Assembly: GCF_016526145.1 (NCBI RefSeq)
Contig: NZ_JADDUE010000004.1
Coordinates: 1-64,000 of the forward strand
Source of the DNA: Saccharopolyspora galaxeae
GTDB lineage: Bacteria > Actinomycetota > Actinomycetes > Mycobacteriales > Pseudonocardiaceae
Length of the DNA stretch: 64,000 bases
Reading direction: 5' to 3'
Part shown: positions 45,194-54,321 of the stretch, piece after piece
How the letters are laid out: every line of letters begins with the position of its first letter
How positions within the stretch are numbered: the first letter of the stretch is position 1
Made by a program: the position numbers and the translations under genes
Notes under the pieces: generated by a model
Told to the model about the DNA's origin: nothing
Databases searched by the model: none
The model's input: the letters and a program-made list of their open reading frames with translations, nothing else

Positions 45194-45925
45194 TCAGGCG
45201 ACCGCGGCGAGCGCCTGCTGCAAGGTGAAGTTCCCGGCGTAGAGCGCCTTGCCCACGATGGAGCCTTCGACGCCCAGCGGCGCCAGCTCCGCCAGCGCCC
45301 GCAGGTCGTCCACACTGGACACTCCGCCGGAGGCGATCACCGGCGCCTCGGTGCGCGCGCAGACTTCCCGCAGCAGCGCGGTGTTCGGGCCGCGCAGCGT
45401 GCCGTCCTTGCTCACGTCGGTGACCACGTAGCGGCGGCAACCGGCCGCGTCCAGCCGCGCCAGCACCTCCCACAGGTCGCCGCCGTCACGGGTCCAGCCG
45501 CGCGCGGCGAGCCGGTGGCCCTGCTCGGTGATCCGCACGTCCAGCCCGACCGCGACCTGCTCGCCGTGCTCGGCGACCACGCGGTCGGCCCAGTCCGGGT
45601 CCTCCAGCGCCGCGGTGCCGAGGTTGACCCGGTCGCAACCGGTGGCCAGCGCGGCCTTGAGCGAGTCGTCGTCGCGGATGCCGCCGGAGAGCTCGACCCG
45701 CACGTCCAGCCTGCGCACCACGTCGGCCAGCAGCTCCCGGTTGGAGCCGCGGCCGAACGCGGCGTCCAGGTCGACCAGGTGGATCCACTCCGCACCGGCG
45801 CGCTGCCAGGCCAGCGCGGCCTCCAGCGGGTCCCCGTAGGAGGTTTCGGTTCCGGCGGCGCCCTGCACCAGGCGCACGGCCTGGCCATCGGCCACGTCAA
45901 CGGCGGGAAGCAGCGTGAAAGTCAC
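45194..45925 (-). CDS. priA: Bifunctional HisA/TrpF isomerase PriA
   Basis: A 243-residue barrel of the HisA type. [20 protein letters not shown] carries the N-terminal catalytic aspartate. [40 protein letters not shown], then [19 protein letters not shown] (second aspartate) and [17 protein letters not shown] follow. In actinobacteria this protein isomerises both ProFAR (histidine) and phosphoribosylanthranilate (tryptophan). No trpF is present in the trp operon 2 kb away, consistent with that dual role. GTG 45925 is the start. Confidence 0.94.
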   Translation of the reverse strand: MTFTLLPAVDVADGQAVRLVQGAAGTETSYGDPLEAALAWQRAGAEWIHLVDLDAAFGRGSNRELLADVVRRLDVRVELSGGIRDDDSLKAALATGCDRVNLGTAALEDPDWADRVVAEHGEQVAVGLDVRITEQGHRLAARGWTRDGGDLWEVLARLDAAGCRRYVVTDVSKDGTLRGPNTALLREVCARTEAPVIASGGVSSVDDLRALAELAPLGVEGSIVGKALYAGNFTLQQALAAVA

Positions 45926-45988
45926 GTGCTCATTGTCGTCGGGCTCGCGAACGGATCGCCCGCCGGGGCACCGGGCTCGGGACGTCGC

Positions 45989-46189
45989 TCACAGCTTGCG
46001 GCGGGACGAGCGCGCGGCCGCGATGATCGGCACCGCCAGCGCGAGCACCGTCAGCACCAGGATCAGCCAGCCCGGCACGCCCGCCTGCACCAGGTAGGTG
46101 GAGCTGAACCCGGCGACCACGCCGATCGCCAGCAGCAGGGCGACCACGCGCGCCGCCCCGCGCGGATGCATCAGCCCGTGCCGCCTCAC
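45989..46189 (-). CDS. 66-residue two-TM membrane protein inside the his operon
   Basis: The frame starts at GTG 46189, overlapping the hisH TGA by 4 bases (GTGA). It reads [20 protein letters not shown], with the first hydrophobic segment [20 protein letters not shown], then [20 protein letters not shown] as the second, and a basic end [10 protein letters not shown]. It is followed after 63 bases by priA. Conserved small membrane genes at this position occur in related actinomycetes, but no function is known. Confidence 0.7.
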   Translation of the reverse strand: MRRHGLMHPRGAARVVALLLAIGVVAGFSSTYLVQAGVPGWLILVLTVLALAVPIIAAARSSRRKL

Positions 46190-46833
46190 AGCGACACCAG
46201 CCAGTTCCGCAGCAGCTGCGCTCCGGCCTCGCCGGATTTCTCCGGGTGGAACTGGGTGGCCATCAACGCTCCGTCCTCCACCGCCGCGATGAACGGGCCG
46301 CCGTGCTCGGCCCAGGTCACGCGGGCCGGCGCGATGCTGCCGGACTGCCGCGCCGCCGAGCTTTGGGACATCTCCCAACGCTGCGCCGCGAACGAGTGCA
46401 CGAAGTAGAACCGGGTGCCCGGCTCCACGCCCGCGAACAGCACCGAGCCTTCGGCCGGGGCGACCTCGTTCCAGCCCATGTGCGGCAGCACGTCCGCGTG
46501 CAGCGGCTCCACCGCACCGGGCCACTGCCCGCAGCCGTCGGCTTGCACACCGTGCTCGACCCCGCGGTCGAACAGGATCTGCATCCCGACGCAGATGCCC
46601 AGGACCGGGCGGTCGCCCGCCAGCCGATGATCGATGATCTTGTCGCCGCCCGCCGCGCGCAGGCCCTCCATGCAGGCCGCGAACGCGCCCACGCCGGGCA
46701 CGACGAGACCGTCGGCCTCCGTCGCGGCTCGGTGGTCGGAGGTGACCTCGACGTCCGCGCCCGCGCGTGCCAAGGCGCGCTCGGCGGAACGGAGATTGCC
46801 GGACCCGTAGTCCAGTACGACGACGCGTGCCAC
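46186..46833 (-). CDS. hisH: Imidazole glycerol phosphate synthase, glutaminase subunit
   Basis: A 215-residue class I amidotransferase. [20 protein letters not shown] is the family start. [20 protein letters not shown] holds the oxyanion region, [18 protein letters not shown] contains the nucleophilic cysteine, and [20 protein letters not shown] provides the His and Glu of the triad. It supplies ammonia to HisF. GTG 46833 is the start. The upstream hisD, hisC and hisB genes are not in this window segment; a transketolase pair sits there instead. Confidence 0.96.
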   Translation of the reverse strand: MARVVVLDYGSGNLRSAERALARAGADVEVTSDHRAATEADGLVVPGVGAFAACMEGLRAAGGDKIIDHRLAGDRPVLGICVGMQILFDRGVEHGVQADGCGQWPGAVEPLHADVLPHMGWNEVAPAEGSVLFAGVEPGTRFYFVHSFAAQRWEMSQSSAARQSGSIAPARVTWAEHGGPFIAAVEDGALMATQFHPEKSGEAGAQLLRNWLVSL

Positions 46834-46943
46834 GCCGCCAGGCTACCGGTCGGCTCATCGGACGCGGCCGGCTCATCGCATCCGCCGTCACCGCGGCCGC
46901 GGCTCCCGCGCCACCCCCAGCGCCGGCGCGGGAACCCGAGCGG

Positions 46944-47858
46944 TCACAGCGCGAGGAACTTCCGGATCGACTCGTTCAGGCCCGTGGGGCTCAGCCCGTG
47001 CGCGGCCTCGTGCTCCTCGGCCGTGCCGTAGGCGCGCAGCTCGGGCTCGCGCCGCACGCCCAGCGCGAGCAGCCGGTGCGGCACATCGGGCAGCGCGTCA
47101 CCGACGGCGTGGCTGGACGTGCCGCTCAGGTACGGCTCGACCAGCACGACGTCCGGCGTCGAAGCCAGCGCCGCCGCCCGCAGGCCCGCGGAGTCGAACG
47201 GCCGGATGGTCGCCGCGTAAAGCACCGTGACGTCCATCAAGGCGGTGGCCGCGAGCACCGGCCGCAACATCGGTCCCACCGCGAGCACAACGCCTCCCCC
47301 GCCCTGGCGGACCACGCGGAACCCGGGGCCGGTGGGCAGCGCCTCGTCGTTCTCCCGCTCGGTCAGCCGCAGGTAGACGCGGTCGTCCCCGCGCAGCGCA
47401 GCGGGCAGCAGCTCGGCGACCTCCTGCGGATGCCCGGGAACGTGCACGGTCCAGTCCGGCAGGGTGTCGATCAGCGCCACATCGCCCGGGCCCATGTGCG
47501 TGCGGCCCGCGTCCGGGTAGTCGTAGGAAGCGCCCGTGCTCACCAGCAACGCCCCGCTGCCCTGGTGGTTGATGTCCAGCTTGAGCTGCTCGAACGGCCG
47601 CTCCAGCAGGAACGGCGTGATCGTGTGCAGCACGGGGCGCATCCCGGCCAGCGCCAGCCCACCGGCCACGCCGACCATCGCCTGCTCGCGGATGCCCACG
47701 TTGAGCACCCGGTCCGGATGGCGTTCGGCTGCTTCGGTGAAGCGGTCCATGGAGATGTCGGCCAGCACCACGGCCAGTCGGGGATCGCGCTCCAGGGCCG
47801 TGCTCACCACGTCGGTGAACACCTCGCGCATCGTCTTGGGCGGCATCGTGCGGGCCAT
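46944..47858 (-). CDS. Transketolase, C-terminal subunit (split type)
   Basis: A 304-residue protein covering the pyrimidine-binding and C-terminal domains of transketolase. RLAVVLADISMDRFTEAAER, then RVLNVGIREQAMVGVAGGLA with the conserved glutamate that activates thiamine diphosphate, and GASYDYPDAGRTHMGPGDVA are visible. GFRVVRQGGGGVVLAVGPML begins the last domain. It needs the product of the adjacent N-terminal-half gene, whose stop is only 3 bases upstream. The substrate may be pentose phosphates or a secondary-metabolism analogue. Confidence 0.88.
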   Translation of the reverse strand: MARTMPPKTMREVFTDVVSTALERDPRLAVVLADISMDRFTEAAERHPDRVLNVGIREQAMVGVAGGLALAGMRPVLHTITPFLLERPFEQLKLDINHQGSGALLVSTGASYDYPDAGRTHMGPGDVALIDTLPDWTVHVPGHPQEVAELLPAALRGDDRVYLRLTERENDEALPTGPGFRVVRQGGGGVVLAVGPMLRPVLAATALMDVTVLYAATIRPFDSAGLRAAALASTPDVVLVEPYLSGTSSHAVGDALPDVPHRLLALGVRREPELRAYGTAEEHEAAHGLSPTGLNESIRKFLAL

Positions 47859-47861
47859 CAG

Positions 47862-48557
47862 TCAGTACTCCTTCGCTTCGACGCGGGCGATCACCGCGAG
47901 CGGGCGGTCCGGGCGGGTGTCGGTGAGCGCGGCGTGCAGCGCCTCGTGGTCCCGGCCGTCGACGGAACGCGCGGCCCAGCCTTCGCCCGCGAAGCGCTGT
48001 TCGATGCCACCCGGCCAGCCGTAGGACGACGAGGAGTTGTCGACCACGACGGTGGTGAGGTTGCCGAGCCCCCGGCGGCCCGCCACGGCGATGGCTTCGT
48101 GGTTGCTGCCCTCGTCGAGCTCGGCGTCGCCGACGAGCACGACCACGCGCGGCCCGGTGCGCCCCTGGGCGCGCAATCCCAGCGCCGTGCCCAGCGCCAG
48201 CGGTAGCCCGTGCCCGAGCGAGCCGCTGCCGATCTCCACGCCGGGCGCCAGCACGCGGTCCGGGTGGAAGCCGAGCGGAGAGTCGAACCGGCCCCAGCGG
48301 TCCAGCTCCGCCGGATCGAGGATGCCCTTGGCGGCGAGCACCGCGTAGTAGGCCATCGGGCCGTGGCCCTTCGACAGCAGGAAGCGGTCGCGCTCGGGGT
48401 GGTCGATGAGCTCCGGGCCGATCGCCAGCACCCGGTCGTAGAGCACCCACAGCACGTCCAATGTCGAGGTGGCCGCCGGCGAGTGCTTCTCGTCCCCGGC
48501 CATCCGCCCGATCAGATCGGGCAGGTCGGCGTAGCCGAATTCGGTCGCAGTAGTCAT
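47862..48557 (-). CDS. Transketolase, N-terminal subunit (split type)
   Basis: A 231-residue thiamine-diphosphate-binding domain. DRFLLSKGHGPMAYYAVLAA, GSGSLGHGLPLALGTALGLR and VVVLVGDAELDEGSNHEAIA (metal/ThDP motif, where the usual G-D-G-E is G-D-A-E), then LTTVVVDNSSSSYGWPGGIE, are seen. It is short compared with archaeal-type TktA (about 270 residues), and the missing length is near the C-terminus. ATG 48557 lies about 10 bases after a TATCAG -10, so the mRNA is probably nearly leaderless. A palindrome overlaps the -35. Confidence 0.87.
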   Translation of the reverse strand: MTTATEFGYADLPDLIGRMAGDEKHSPAATSTLDVLWVLYDRVLAIGPELIDHPERDRFLLSKGHGPMAYYAVLAAKGILDPAELDRWGRFDSPLGFHPDRVLAPGVEIGSGSLGHGLPLALGTALGLRAQGRTGPRVVVLVGDAELDEGSNHEAIAVAGRRGLGNLTTVVVDNSSSSYGWPGGIEQRFAGEGWAARSVDGRDHEALHAALTDTRPDRPLAVIARVEAKEY

Positions 48558-48566
48558 GCCGCGACT

Positions 48567-48595
48567 CTGATACTTATAGTTAACTTGAAGTCAAG
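48567..48595 (-). promoter_or_regulatory. Promoter with overlapping palindrome for the transketolase pair
   Basis: On the minus strand, TTGACT (48594–48589), a 16-base spacer and TATCAG (48572–48567) precede the ATG at 48557 by about 10 bases. The -35 overlaps CTTGA-AG-TCAAG (48584–48595), an inverted repeat suited to a repressor. The patch is unusually AT-rich. Confidence 0.6.
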
Positions 48596-48816
48596 CTATC
48601 ATCCGCGACCTCGGAGAGCTGATCTTTTCCCCGCGTTGAGCCGTTTTCCGCTGGATGTTGTCAGTGCGATGACAAAAACATCCACTTCGGACGAACGCGC
48701 AGGACGGTCGCCGCACACGTGATCCGGATGGAGTATTGCCGCCGGACCTACTGCGAGTAGCTTGGGATTCCGCCGGACGCGCTCCGGTCCCTCCGCCCGG
48801 CGACGAAAGGCTTGCC

Positions 48817-50409
48817 ATGCCCCGCGCCTTCCCCGGAACTGCCGCGATCCTCGCGCTGACGACGACGGCGATGCTGTGCACCGCGGCGCCCGCATCCGCG
48901 GGCCGGACGCACACCCGGCTCGTGGAGATCGCCGCGCACGACGGCACTCCGCTGGTAGCCGCGGTCTGCGAACCGGCCGACCCCGGACCGCACCCGGCCG
49001 CGGTGCTCGTGGCCGCTTGGGGCGGCGGAAGCACGCAGAACATCGTGCCGTGCGAGAACTTCGCCGCCCGCGGGTACGTCGCGGTTTCCTACGGCACCAG
49101 GGGATTCGGCGAATCCGGCGGCCAGGTCGAGGTCGGCGGGCCGGACGACGTCGCCGACGTCTCCGACGTGATCGACTGGACGCTGGCCAACACCGATTCC
49201 GATCCGGCGCGGATCGGCGTGGGCGGGATCTCCTACGGCGCCGGGATCGGTCTGCTCGCCTCGGCCTCCGACCCGCGGATTCGGGCGGTGGCGTCGATGA
49301 GCGGGTGGGCGGACCTGGTCGAGTCGCTGTTCGGCAACCGCACCAGGCGCGCTGCGGTGGCCACGGTGCTGCGGATCTCCGGCGAGAAGGACGGCGACCT
49401 CTCCCCCGAGACCCGGGAGATGCTCACCAAGTACATGTCCGGCGAGGACCGGGAACGCGTGACCGAATGGTCGCGAGTCCGCTCACCTTCCTCCTATGTG
49501 GACGGAATCAACGCGAACCGCCCCGCGGTGCTGATGCTCAACACCTGGAGCGAGACGGTGTTCCCGCCCGCGCAGCTCGCCGAGTTCCAGCACAGGCTGC
49601 GCACCCCGAACCGGCTGGAGCTGATCCCCGGCGAACACGCCGCGGCCGAGACCAGCGGACTGCTCGGGCTGCCCAACGACGCCTGGAACGACACCTACCA
49701 GTGGTTCGACACGCACCTGCGCGGCGCGCCCGCGCCACCGAGCGCGCCGGTCGTGCTGCAGCCCAGAGGTGCCACCGACCGGCCGCGCGAGCAGTACCCG
49801 GACTGGAGCGCGATCAGCGACCGGACCGAACGGTTCTTCCTCTCCGGCGAGGAAGAACTCACCGCCGACGAACCCGCGGACTGGTCCCGGACCATCCGAA
49901 GTGGACGCGACACGGTGGCGAACGGCGGTGTCCCGCTGGTGACCTACACGCTGGAAGCGCTGACCGGGAACCCGCCGACCGCGTTCCTGCCCGCCGTCGA
50001 CCCCGCCGCGGGCGCCAAGTGGACCAGCCCGCCGCTACCGGAACCCCGCGTGTTGCGAGGAAGTCCGCACCTGCGGATGAGCGCGGTACCGCCGGCCCCG
50101 AACGGCATGCTGGTCGCCTACCTCTACGACGTGGACGCCACCGGCACCGGACGGATGATCTCGTACGTGCCGTACTCGTGGGAGAACGCCAAGCCCGGCG
50201 AACCGATCACAGTGGACACCGACCTCCCGCCCACCGCTTACGACGTGCCCGCCGGGCACCGGCTCAGCTTGGTGGTCGACACCGAGGACCCGCTGTACTT
50301 CCTGGACGACAACCCGCCCAACGCACCGCTGACCTTGCAGAACCCGCCGGCGCTGGAGGGCCCGGCGACGCTGGACCTGGCGCTGCAGGACGGAAAGGAG
50401 CAACCGTGA
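48817..50409 (+). CDS. Secreted CocE/NonD-family alpha/beta hydrolase
   Basis: A 530-residue exported hydrolase. The signal peptide is [21 protein letters not shown]. The N-terminal X-Pro dipeptidyl-peptidase-like fold has [36 protein letters not shown] (nucleophile GxSxG) and [11 protein letters not shown] (candidate histidine). The C-terminal part is the jelly-roll domain of this family ([20 protein letters not shown], then [17 protein letters not shown]). Substrates range from esters to amides and cannot be predicted. ATG 48817 follows GAAAGG. The stop overlaps the R2lox start by 4 bases, so the two are co-translated. Confidence 0.87.
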   Translation: MPRAFPGTAAILALTTTAMLCTAAPASAGRTHTRLVEIAAHDGTPLVAAVCEPADPGPHPAAVLVAAWGGGSTQNIVPCENFAARGYVAVSYGTRGFGESGGQVEVGGPDDVADVSDVIDWTLANTDSDPARIGVGGISYGAGIGLLASASDPRIRAVASMSGWADLVESLFGNRTRRAAVATVLRISGEKDGDLSPETREMLTKYMSGEDRERVTEWSRVRSPSSYVDGINANRPAVLMLNTWSETVFPPAQLAEFQHRLRTPNRLELIPGEHAAAETSGLLGLPNDAWNDTYQWFDTHLRGAPAPPSAPVVLQPRGATDRPREQYPDWSAISDRTERFFLSGEEELTADEPADWSRTIRSGRDTVANGGVPLVTYTLEALTGNPPTAFLPAVDPAAGAKWTSPPLPEPRVLRGSPHLRMSAVPPAPNGMLVAYLYDVDATGTGRMISYVPYSWENAKPGEPITVDTDLPPTAYDVPAGHRLSLVVDTEDPLYFLDDNPPNAPLTLQNPPALEGPATLDLALQDGKEQP

Positions 50410-51356
50410 CCACCACCGAACACCGGCCGGGCGGTACCCGGATCAACCCGGACTCGCTGCCGTACCGGTTGTGGCACAAGGGACATCGCAAGTTCTGGGA
50501 CCCCGCAGCGATCGACTTCTCGCAGGACGCCCGGGACTGGCAGCAGCTGACCGACCGCCAGCGGTTCGCCGCGACGCTGCTGTGCGCGCAGTTCATCGGC
50601 GGCGAAGAGGCCGTGACCGAGGACATCCGCCCGTTCGTGCAAGCGATGGTGGCCGAGGGGCGCCGCGCCGACGAGCTCTACCTGAGCCAGTTCATGTTCG
50701 AGGAAGCCAAGCACACCCAGGGTTTCCGCCGCTGGCTCGACGCGGTCGGCGTGCAGCAGGACCTGCACCCGCACGTCGCGGACAACCCCGGCTACCGCGC
50801 GATCTTCTACGAGGCGCTGCCGGAGGCGCTGCACGCGCTGTCGGCCGATCCGAGCCCGGCGAACCAGGTGCGCGCGTCGGTCACCTACAACCACCTGGTC
50901 GAAGGCGTGCTCGCGCTGACCGGCTACTTCCTGTGGAACAGCACGTGCGAGCGCTTCGGCATCCTGCCGGGGATGCGCGAGCTGATCCGGCGGATCAGCG
51001 AGGACGAGCGCAGGCACATGGCGTGGGGAACGTTCACCTGCCGCAGGCACGTCGCCGCCGACGACTCGACCTGGGAGGTGGTGACCGAGCGGATGGACAC
51101 GCTGCTGCCGCACGCGATCGGCCAGATCGAGCACGCCCTCGGGCGGTTGGAGGGCGATCCGTTCGAGATGCGCATCGAGGGGCTTTTCGAGTACGCGGCC
51201 GACCGCGCCGCCCGGCGGATCAAGGCGATCGAGTCGGCCCGCGGGGTCCCGGTGGAGCGGATCGACGTGGACCAGGCGCCGGAGCGGCTGGAGGAGGAGT
51301 TCGGGCGGGAGGACGAAGCCGCGTTGCGCGAGGAGGCTTCCGCGGAAAACAATTAG
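50406..51356 (+). CDS. R2-like ligand-binding oxidase (Mn/Fe ferritin-like)
   Basis: A 316-residue protein closely following Mycobacterium Rv0233. The metal ligands are all present: E67 ([12 protein letters not shown]), E100 and H103 ([12 protein letters not shown]), E166 ([10 protein letters not shown]), and E201 and H204 ([12 protein letters not shown]). The Val70 and Tyr161 pair that forms the ether cross-link in characterised R2lox enzymes is also conserved. These proteins bind a long-chain fatty-acid ligand at a Mn/Fe cofactor and probably carry out two-electron oxidations; the substrate is unknown. GTG 50406 overlaps the hydrolase stop. It is not a ribonucleotide reductase subunit, since the radical tyrosine context and C-terminal tail of R2 are missing. 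Confidence 0.93.
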   Translation: MTTTEHRPGGTRINPDSLPYRLWHKGHRKFWDPAAIDFSQDARDWQQLTDRQRFAATLLCAQFIGGEEAVTEDIRPFVQAMVAEGRRADELYLSQFMFEEAKHTQGFRRWLDAVGVQQDLHPHVADNPGYRAIFYEALPEALHALSADPSPANQVRASVTYNHLVEGVLALTGYFLWNSTCERFGILPGMRELIRRISEDERRHMAWGTFTCRRHVAADDSTWEVVTERMDTLLPHAIGQIEHALGRLEGDPFEMRIEGLFEYAADRAARRIKAIESARGVPVERIDVDQAPERLEEEFGREDEAALREEASAENN

Positions 51357-51445
51357 ACGAATATCTTTCACGTTGCCTGCGCTCTACTTACTTTCGTATT
51401 CACTCGAATTGACGGTTGGATGCTGCGCGGAAGATCACTAAAGTC

Positions 51446-51461
51446 CCTACTCGCGAGTAGG
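51446..51461. promoter_or_regulatory. Perfect 16-bp palindrome CCTACTCGCGAGTAGG
   Basis: A perfect palindrome without spacer, 96 bases before the PucR-type gene. ACTCGCGAGT cores of this type are typical TetR-family operators in actinobacteria. A TTGACG (51409–51414) lies 31 bases upstream and could be a -35, which would put the palindrome at or just after the transcription start. Confidence 0.65.
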
Positions 51462-51556
51462 TAGATGTTCGGCGGCGCACATCTCCCCCGAGCCGGACTC
51501 CCGGTCCCCGAGCAGGACTCCCGGACACGGCGCCGCTCCGGCACGGAAAGAGAGCC

Positions 51557-52873
51557 ATGCTGACGACGGCGAATCATTCCCAGGCGGCAACTCCCGACTC
51601 GGCCGATCCCAAGGCCCCCGGACTGTGGGCGGCGTTGCCGAGCGACCTCGCGCCCATCCTGCGGCCCGAACTGCGCAGCCTCGCGGCGCAGATCCTGGAG
51701 GAGATCCAACGCCGGATCCCCGAATACGCGCGGCCGATGGATCACAACTACGTGCACGCCATCCACCGCGGCGTCGAAGAGGCGCTGAGCCAATTCGTCG
51801 ACCAGATCGCCGACCCCACCGCCCCGCAGGAACGCTGCGCCGAAGTGCACCGCGCCCTCGGCAAGGCGGAAATGCACGAAGGGCGCAGTTTGGACAGCTT
51901 GCAGGCCGCCTACCGGCTCGGTGCGCGGCTCGCGTGGCGGCGCCTCGCGCGGATCGGCGAACGCGCCCGGGCCGCGCCGCGAACGATGCTGCTGCTCGGC
52001 GAAGCCATCTACGCGCACATCGACGAGCTCGCCGCGCTGTCGGTGGAGGGCTACGCCGAAGCCCAAGCCCGCGCGGCGGGCACGCAGGCGCGCAGGCGGC
52101 GCAGGCTGCTGGAACTGCTGCTGTCGGATCCGCAGCCACCGCAACAGATCCTGGAAGAGACCGCATCGGCGGCGCAGTGGCCGCTGCCCGGCAAGGTCGT
52201 GGTCGCCGCGCTGGAACGCTCCGAACAGCAAGAGCCGCACACCAACCCGCTGGCCCGCTGGGAGGCGCTGGTCGACCTGGAATGCGCCCAGCCGCACCTG
52301 CTGGTGCCGTGCACCCAGGACGAGCCGCACGACCTGCCGTGGAACGACCAGCTCGCCGGCTGGCGCGTGGTGATCGCACCACCGGTGGAGATCCGGCAAG
52401 CGCCGCACGCGCTGCGCTGGGCGCGGCGGCTGCTGGAACTGGCGGGCAACGGCGTGGTGCCCAACCGGCCGGTGTTGCGCTGCCGGGACCACCTCTCGAG
52501 CCTGCTGCTGCTCAGCGACGAGAACCTCACCCAGGAGATCGTGCACACCCGGCTGGCGCCACTGGAGAAGCTCAAGGCCAAGCAGCAGGTGCGGCTGGCG
52601 GAAACGCTGCTGGCATGGCTGCAAACCCGCGGCGGCGCACCGGAAGTGGCGCAACGGCTGCAAGTGCACCCGCAGACCGTGCGATACCGGATGCACCAGC
52701 TCGAAGACCTCTTCGGCGAAGACCTGAACGACCCGCAGGCCCGCTTCGAGCTGGAGGTGGCGCTGCGCGCCGCGGGACGGTTGCTGCCGTACGGGGCGCT
52801 GCGCGGCGAAACGGTCGACAAGCCGACCGAACCCCTGCGCAAACCCGAAGATCCGGAGGGCGGAGTCACGTGA
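51557..52873 (+). CDS. PucR/CdaR-type transcriptional regulator
   Basis: A 438-residue regulator. The N-terminal sensory region has IPEYARPMDHNYVHAIHRGV, then HRALGKAEMHEGRSLDSLQA and AYRLGARLAWRRLARIGERA, as found in the RsbRD-like/PucR family of actinomycetes. The C-terminal HTH_30 has LAETLLAWLQTRGGAPEVAQ, then RLQVHPQTVRYRMHQLEDLF. This is the standard PucR DNA-binding module. ATG 51557 follows AAAGAGAG. The GTGA overlap with the DHA2 exporter gene shows co-translation and suggests it controls that exporter. Confidence 0.9.
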   Translation: MLTTANHSQAATPDSADPKAPGLWAALPSDLAPILRPELRSLAAQILEEIQRRIPEYARPMDHNYVHAIHRGVEEALSQFVDQIADPTAPQERCAEVHRALGKAEMHEGRSLDSLQAAYRLGARLAWRRLARIGERARAAPRTMLLLGEAIYAHIDELAALSVEGYAEAQARAAGTQARRRRRLLELLLSDPQPPQQILEETASAAQWPLPGKVVVAALERSEQQEPHTNPLARWEALVDLECAQPHLLVPCTQDEPHDLPWNDQLAGWRVVIAPPVEIRQAPHALRWARRLLELAGNGVVPNRPVLRCRDHLSSLLLLSDENLTQEIVHTRLAPLEKLKAKQQVRLAETLLAWLQTRGGAPEVAQRLQVHPQTVRYRMHQLEDLFGEDLNDPQARFELEVALRAAGRLLPYGALRGETVDKPTEPLRKPEDPEGGVT

Positions 52874-54321
52874 GCGACGCGATGCAGGCCCCTGTCCGCC
52901 AGGCGCCGGTGTTGCTCGCGCTGGGACTGGCCGGGTTCGTGACCGCGCTGGACAACAACATCGTCAACGTCGCGCTGCCGACCGTGCAGGCGGAGTTGGG
53001 GGCCACGGTCCCGCAGCTGGAATGGATCGTCAGCGGCTACGTGCTGGCGTTCGCGAGCCTGCTCATCATCGGTGGGCGACTGGCGGACCTGGCGGGGCGC
53101 AGGCGGATTCTGCAGCTCGGGCTGGCGGCGCTGATCGTCACCTCGGTCACGGCCGGGTTCGCCGAGACCGCGCCGGTGCTGATCGCGGTGCGCTTCGCGC
53201 AAGGCGCATCGGCCGCGCTGGTGATGCCCGCCGCGCTGGCCGTGCTGGCCGCCGACATCACTCCGGCGCGGCGCGAGCTGGCCGCCGGGATCTGGACGGC
53301 GTCGCTGGCGGTGGCGCTGGCGCTGGGGCCGGTCGTCGGCGGTGTGCTCACCGAACACCTGCACTGGAGCTGGATCTTCTTCCTGCACCTGCCCGCCGGG
53401 CTGCTGACGATGGCGCTGGTGTGGTGGGGACTTCCGGACGTGCGGCCGGAACCGATGCCGTTGCGGCACTTGGACCCCGGGGGGCTGGCACTGTCCACAG
53501 TGGTGCTCGCGGCGGGCAGTTTCGCGCTGGTGGAGGGCCAGAGCATCGGGTTCGGCCAGCCGATCATCATCGCGGCCGGAGCGGTGACGCTGGCGGCGAT
53601 TCCGGTGCTGGTCGCGGTGGAGCGGCGCGCCGCCGAACCGATGTTGCACCTTTCCCTGGTGCGCAACAAGGTCTTCGGCGGCGGCACGATCGCGCAGGTG
53701 CTGTGGGGCGTGGGGGTCAACGGGACGCTGCTCTACACCTCGTTGTTCCTGCAGGACGTGCTCGAACTCTCGCCCAGCGCGGCCGGAATGGTCTTCGTGC
53801 CACTGGCCGGGCTGCTCGTGCTGTGCGTACCGTTCGTGCCGCCGCTGAGCGCGCGGTTCGGCGCGCGGTGGACGGTGACCGCCGGAATGGTGCTGGTAGC
53901 GCTGGGATTGTGGCTGCTGGCCGGTTCCGGGCCCGGCACCACGGTGGCGGCGTTGATGCCCGGGCTGCTGTCGATCGGCGTCGGCTCGGCGTTGATCACC
54001 CCGTTGACCTCCGAAGTGCTCGGCGCAGTACCGACCGGCAGCGCGGGCGTGGCCTCGGCGATGATCAGCGCCGCGCGGGAGGCGTCCGGAGTGCTCGGGA
54101 TCGCCGTCGTGGGCGTGGTGCTTTCGTTGACCAGCGACGCCGCATCGGCATCGGGCGCGGCGGCCGACGCCGCCTACTCCGCCGGTTACTCCGCGGGAAT
54201 GCGGTTGGCCGCCGGGTTGGTGCTGCTAGGGGCGTTGGCCACGGCGTTCGCGCTGGCTCCGGCCAAGCCGAGGCGGTCGGCGAACATCGGCCAAGAGCGG
54301 TGCAACTCCCGTTCCCAATAA
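52870..54321 (+). CDS. MFS drug/metabolite exporter, DHA2 (EmrB/QacA) family
   Basis: A 483-residue membrane transporter with 12–14 helices. Motif D1 is LGLAGFVTALDNNIVNVALP, and motif A is SLLIIGGRLADLAGRRRILQ. PALAVLAADITPARRELAAG and LALGPVVGGVLTEHLHWSWI (motif C) follow. These efflux pumps export cationic or amphipathic compounds using proton motive force. GTG 52870 overlaps the PucR gene by GTGA. The last 45 codons are antisense to the Ag85-like esterase gene (136-base tail-to-tail overlap). It could export the product of the neighbouring PKS locus, but this is only positional inference. Confidence 0.88.
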   Translation: MSDAMQAPVRQAPVLLALGLAGFVTALDNNIVNVALPTVQAELGATVPQLEWIVSGYVLAFASLLIIGGRLADLAGRRRILQLGLAALIVTSVTAGFAETAPVLIAVRFAQGASAALVMPAALAVLAADITPARRELAAGIWTASLAVALALGPVVGGVLTEHLHWSWIFFLHLPAGLLTMALVWWGLPDVRPEPMPLRHLDPGGLALSTVVLAAGSFALVEGQSIGFGQPIIIAAGAVTLAAIPVLVAVERRAAEPMLHLSLVRNKVFGGGTIAQVLWGVGVNGTLLYTSLFLQDVLELSPSAAGMVFVPLAGLLVLCVPFVPPLSARFGARWTVTAGMVLVALGLWLLAGSGPGTTVAALMPGLLSIGVGSALITPLTSEVLGAVPTGSAGVASAMISAAREASGVLGIAVVGVVLSLTSDAASASGAAADAAYSAGYSAGMRLAAGLVLLGALATAFALAPAKPRRSANIGQERCNSRSQ

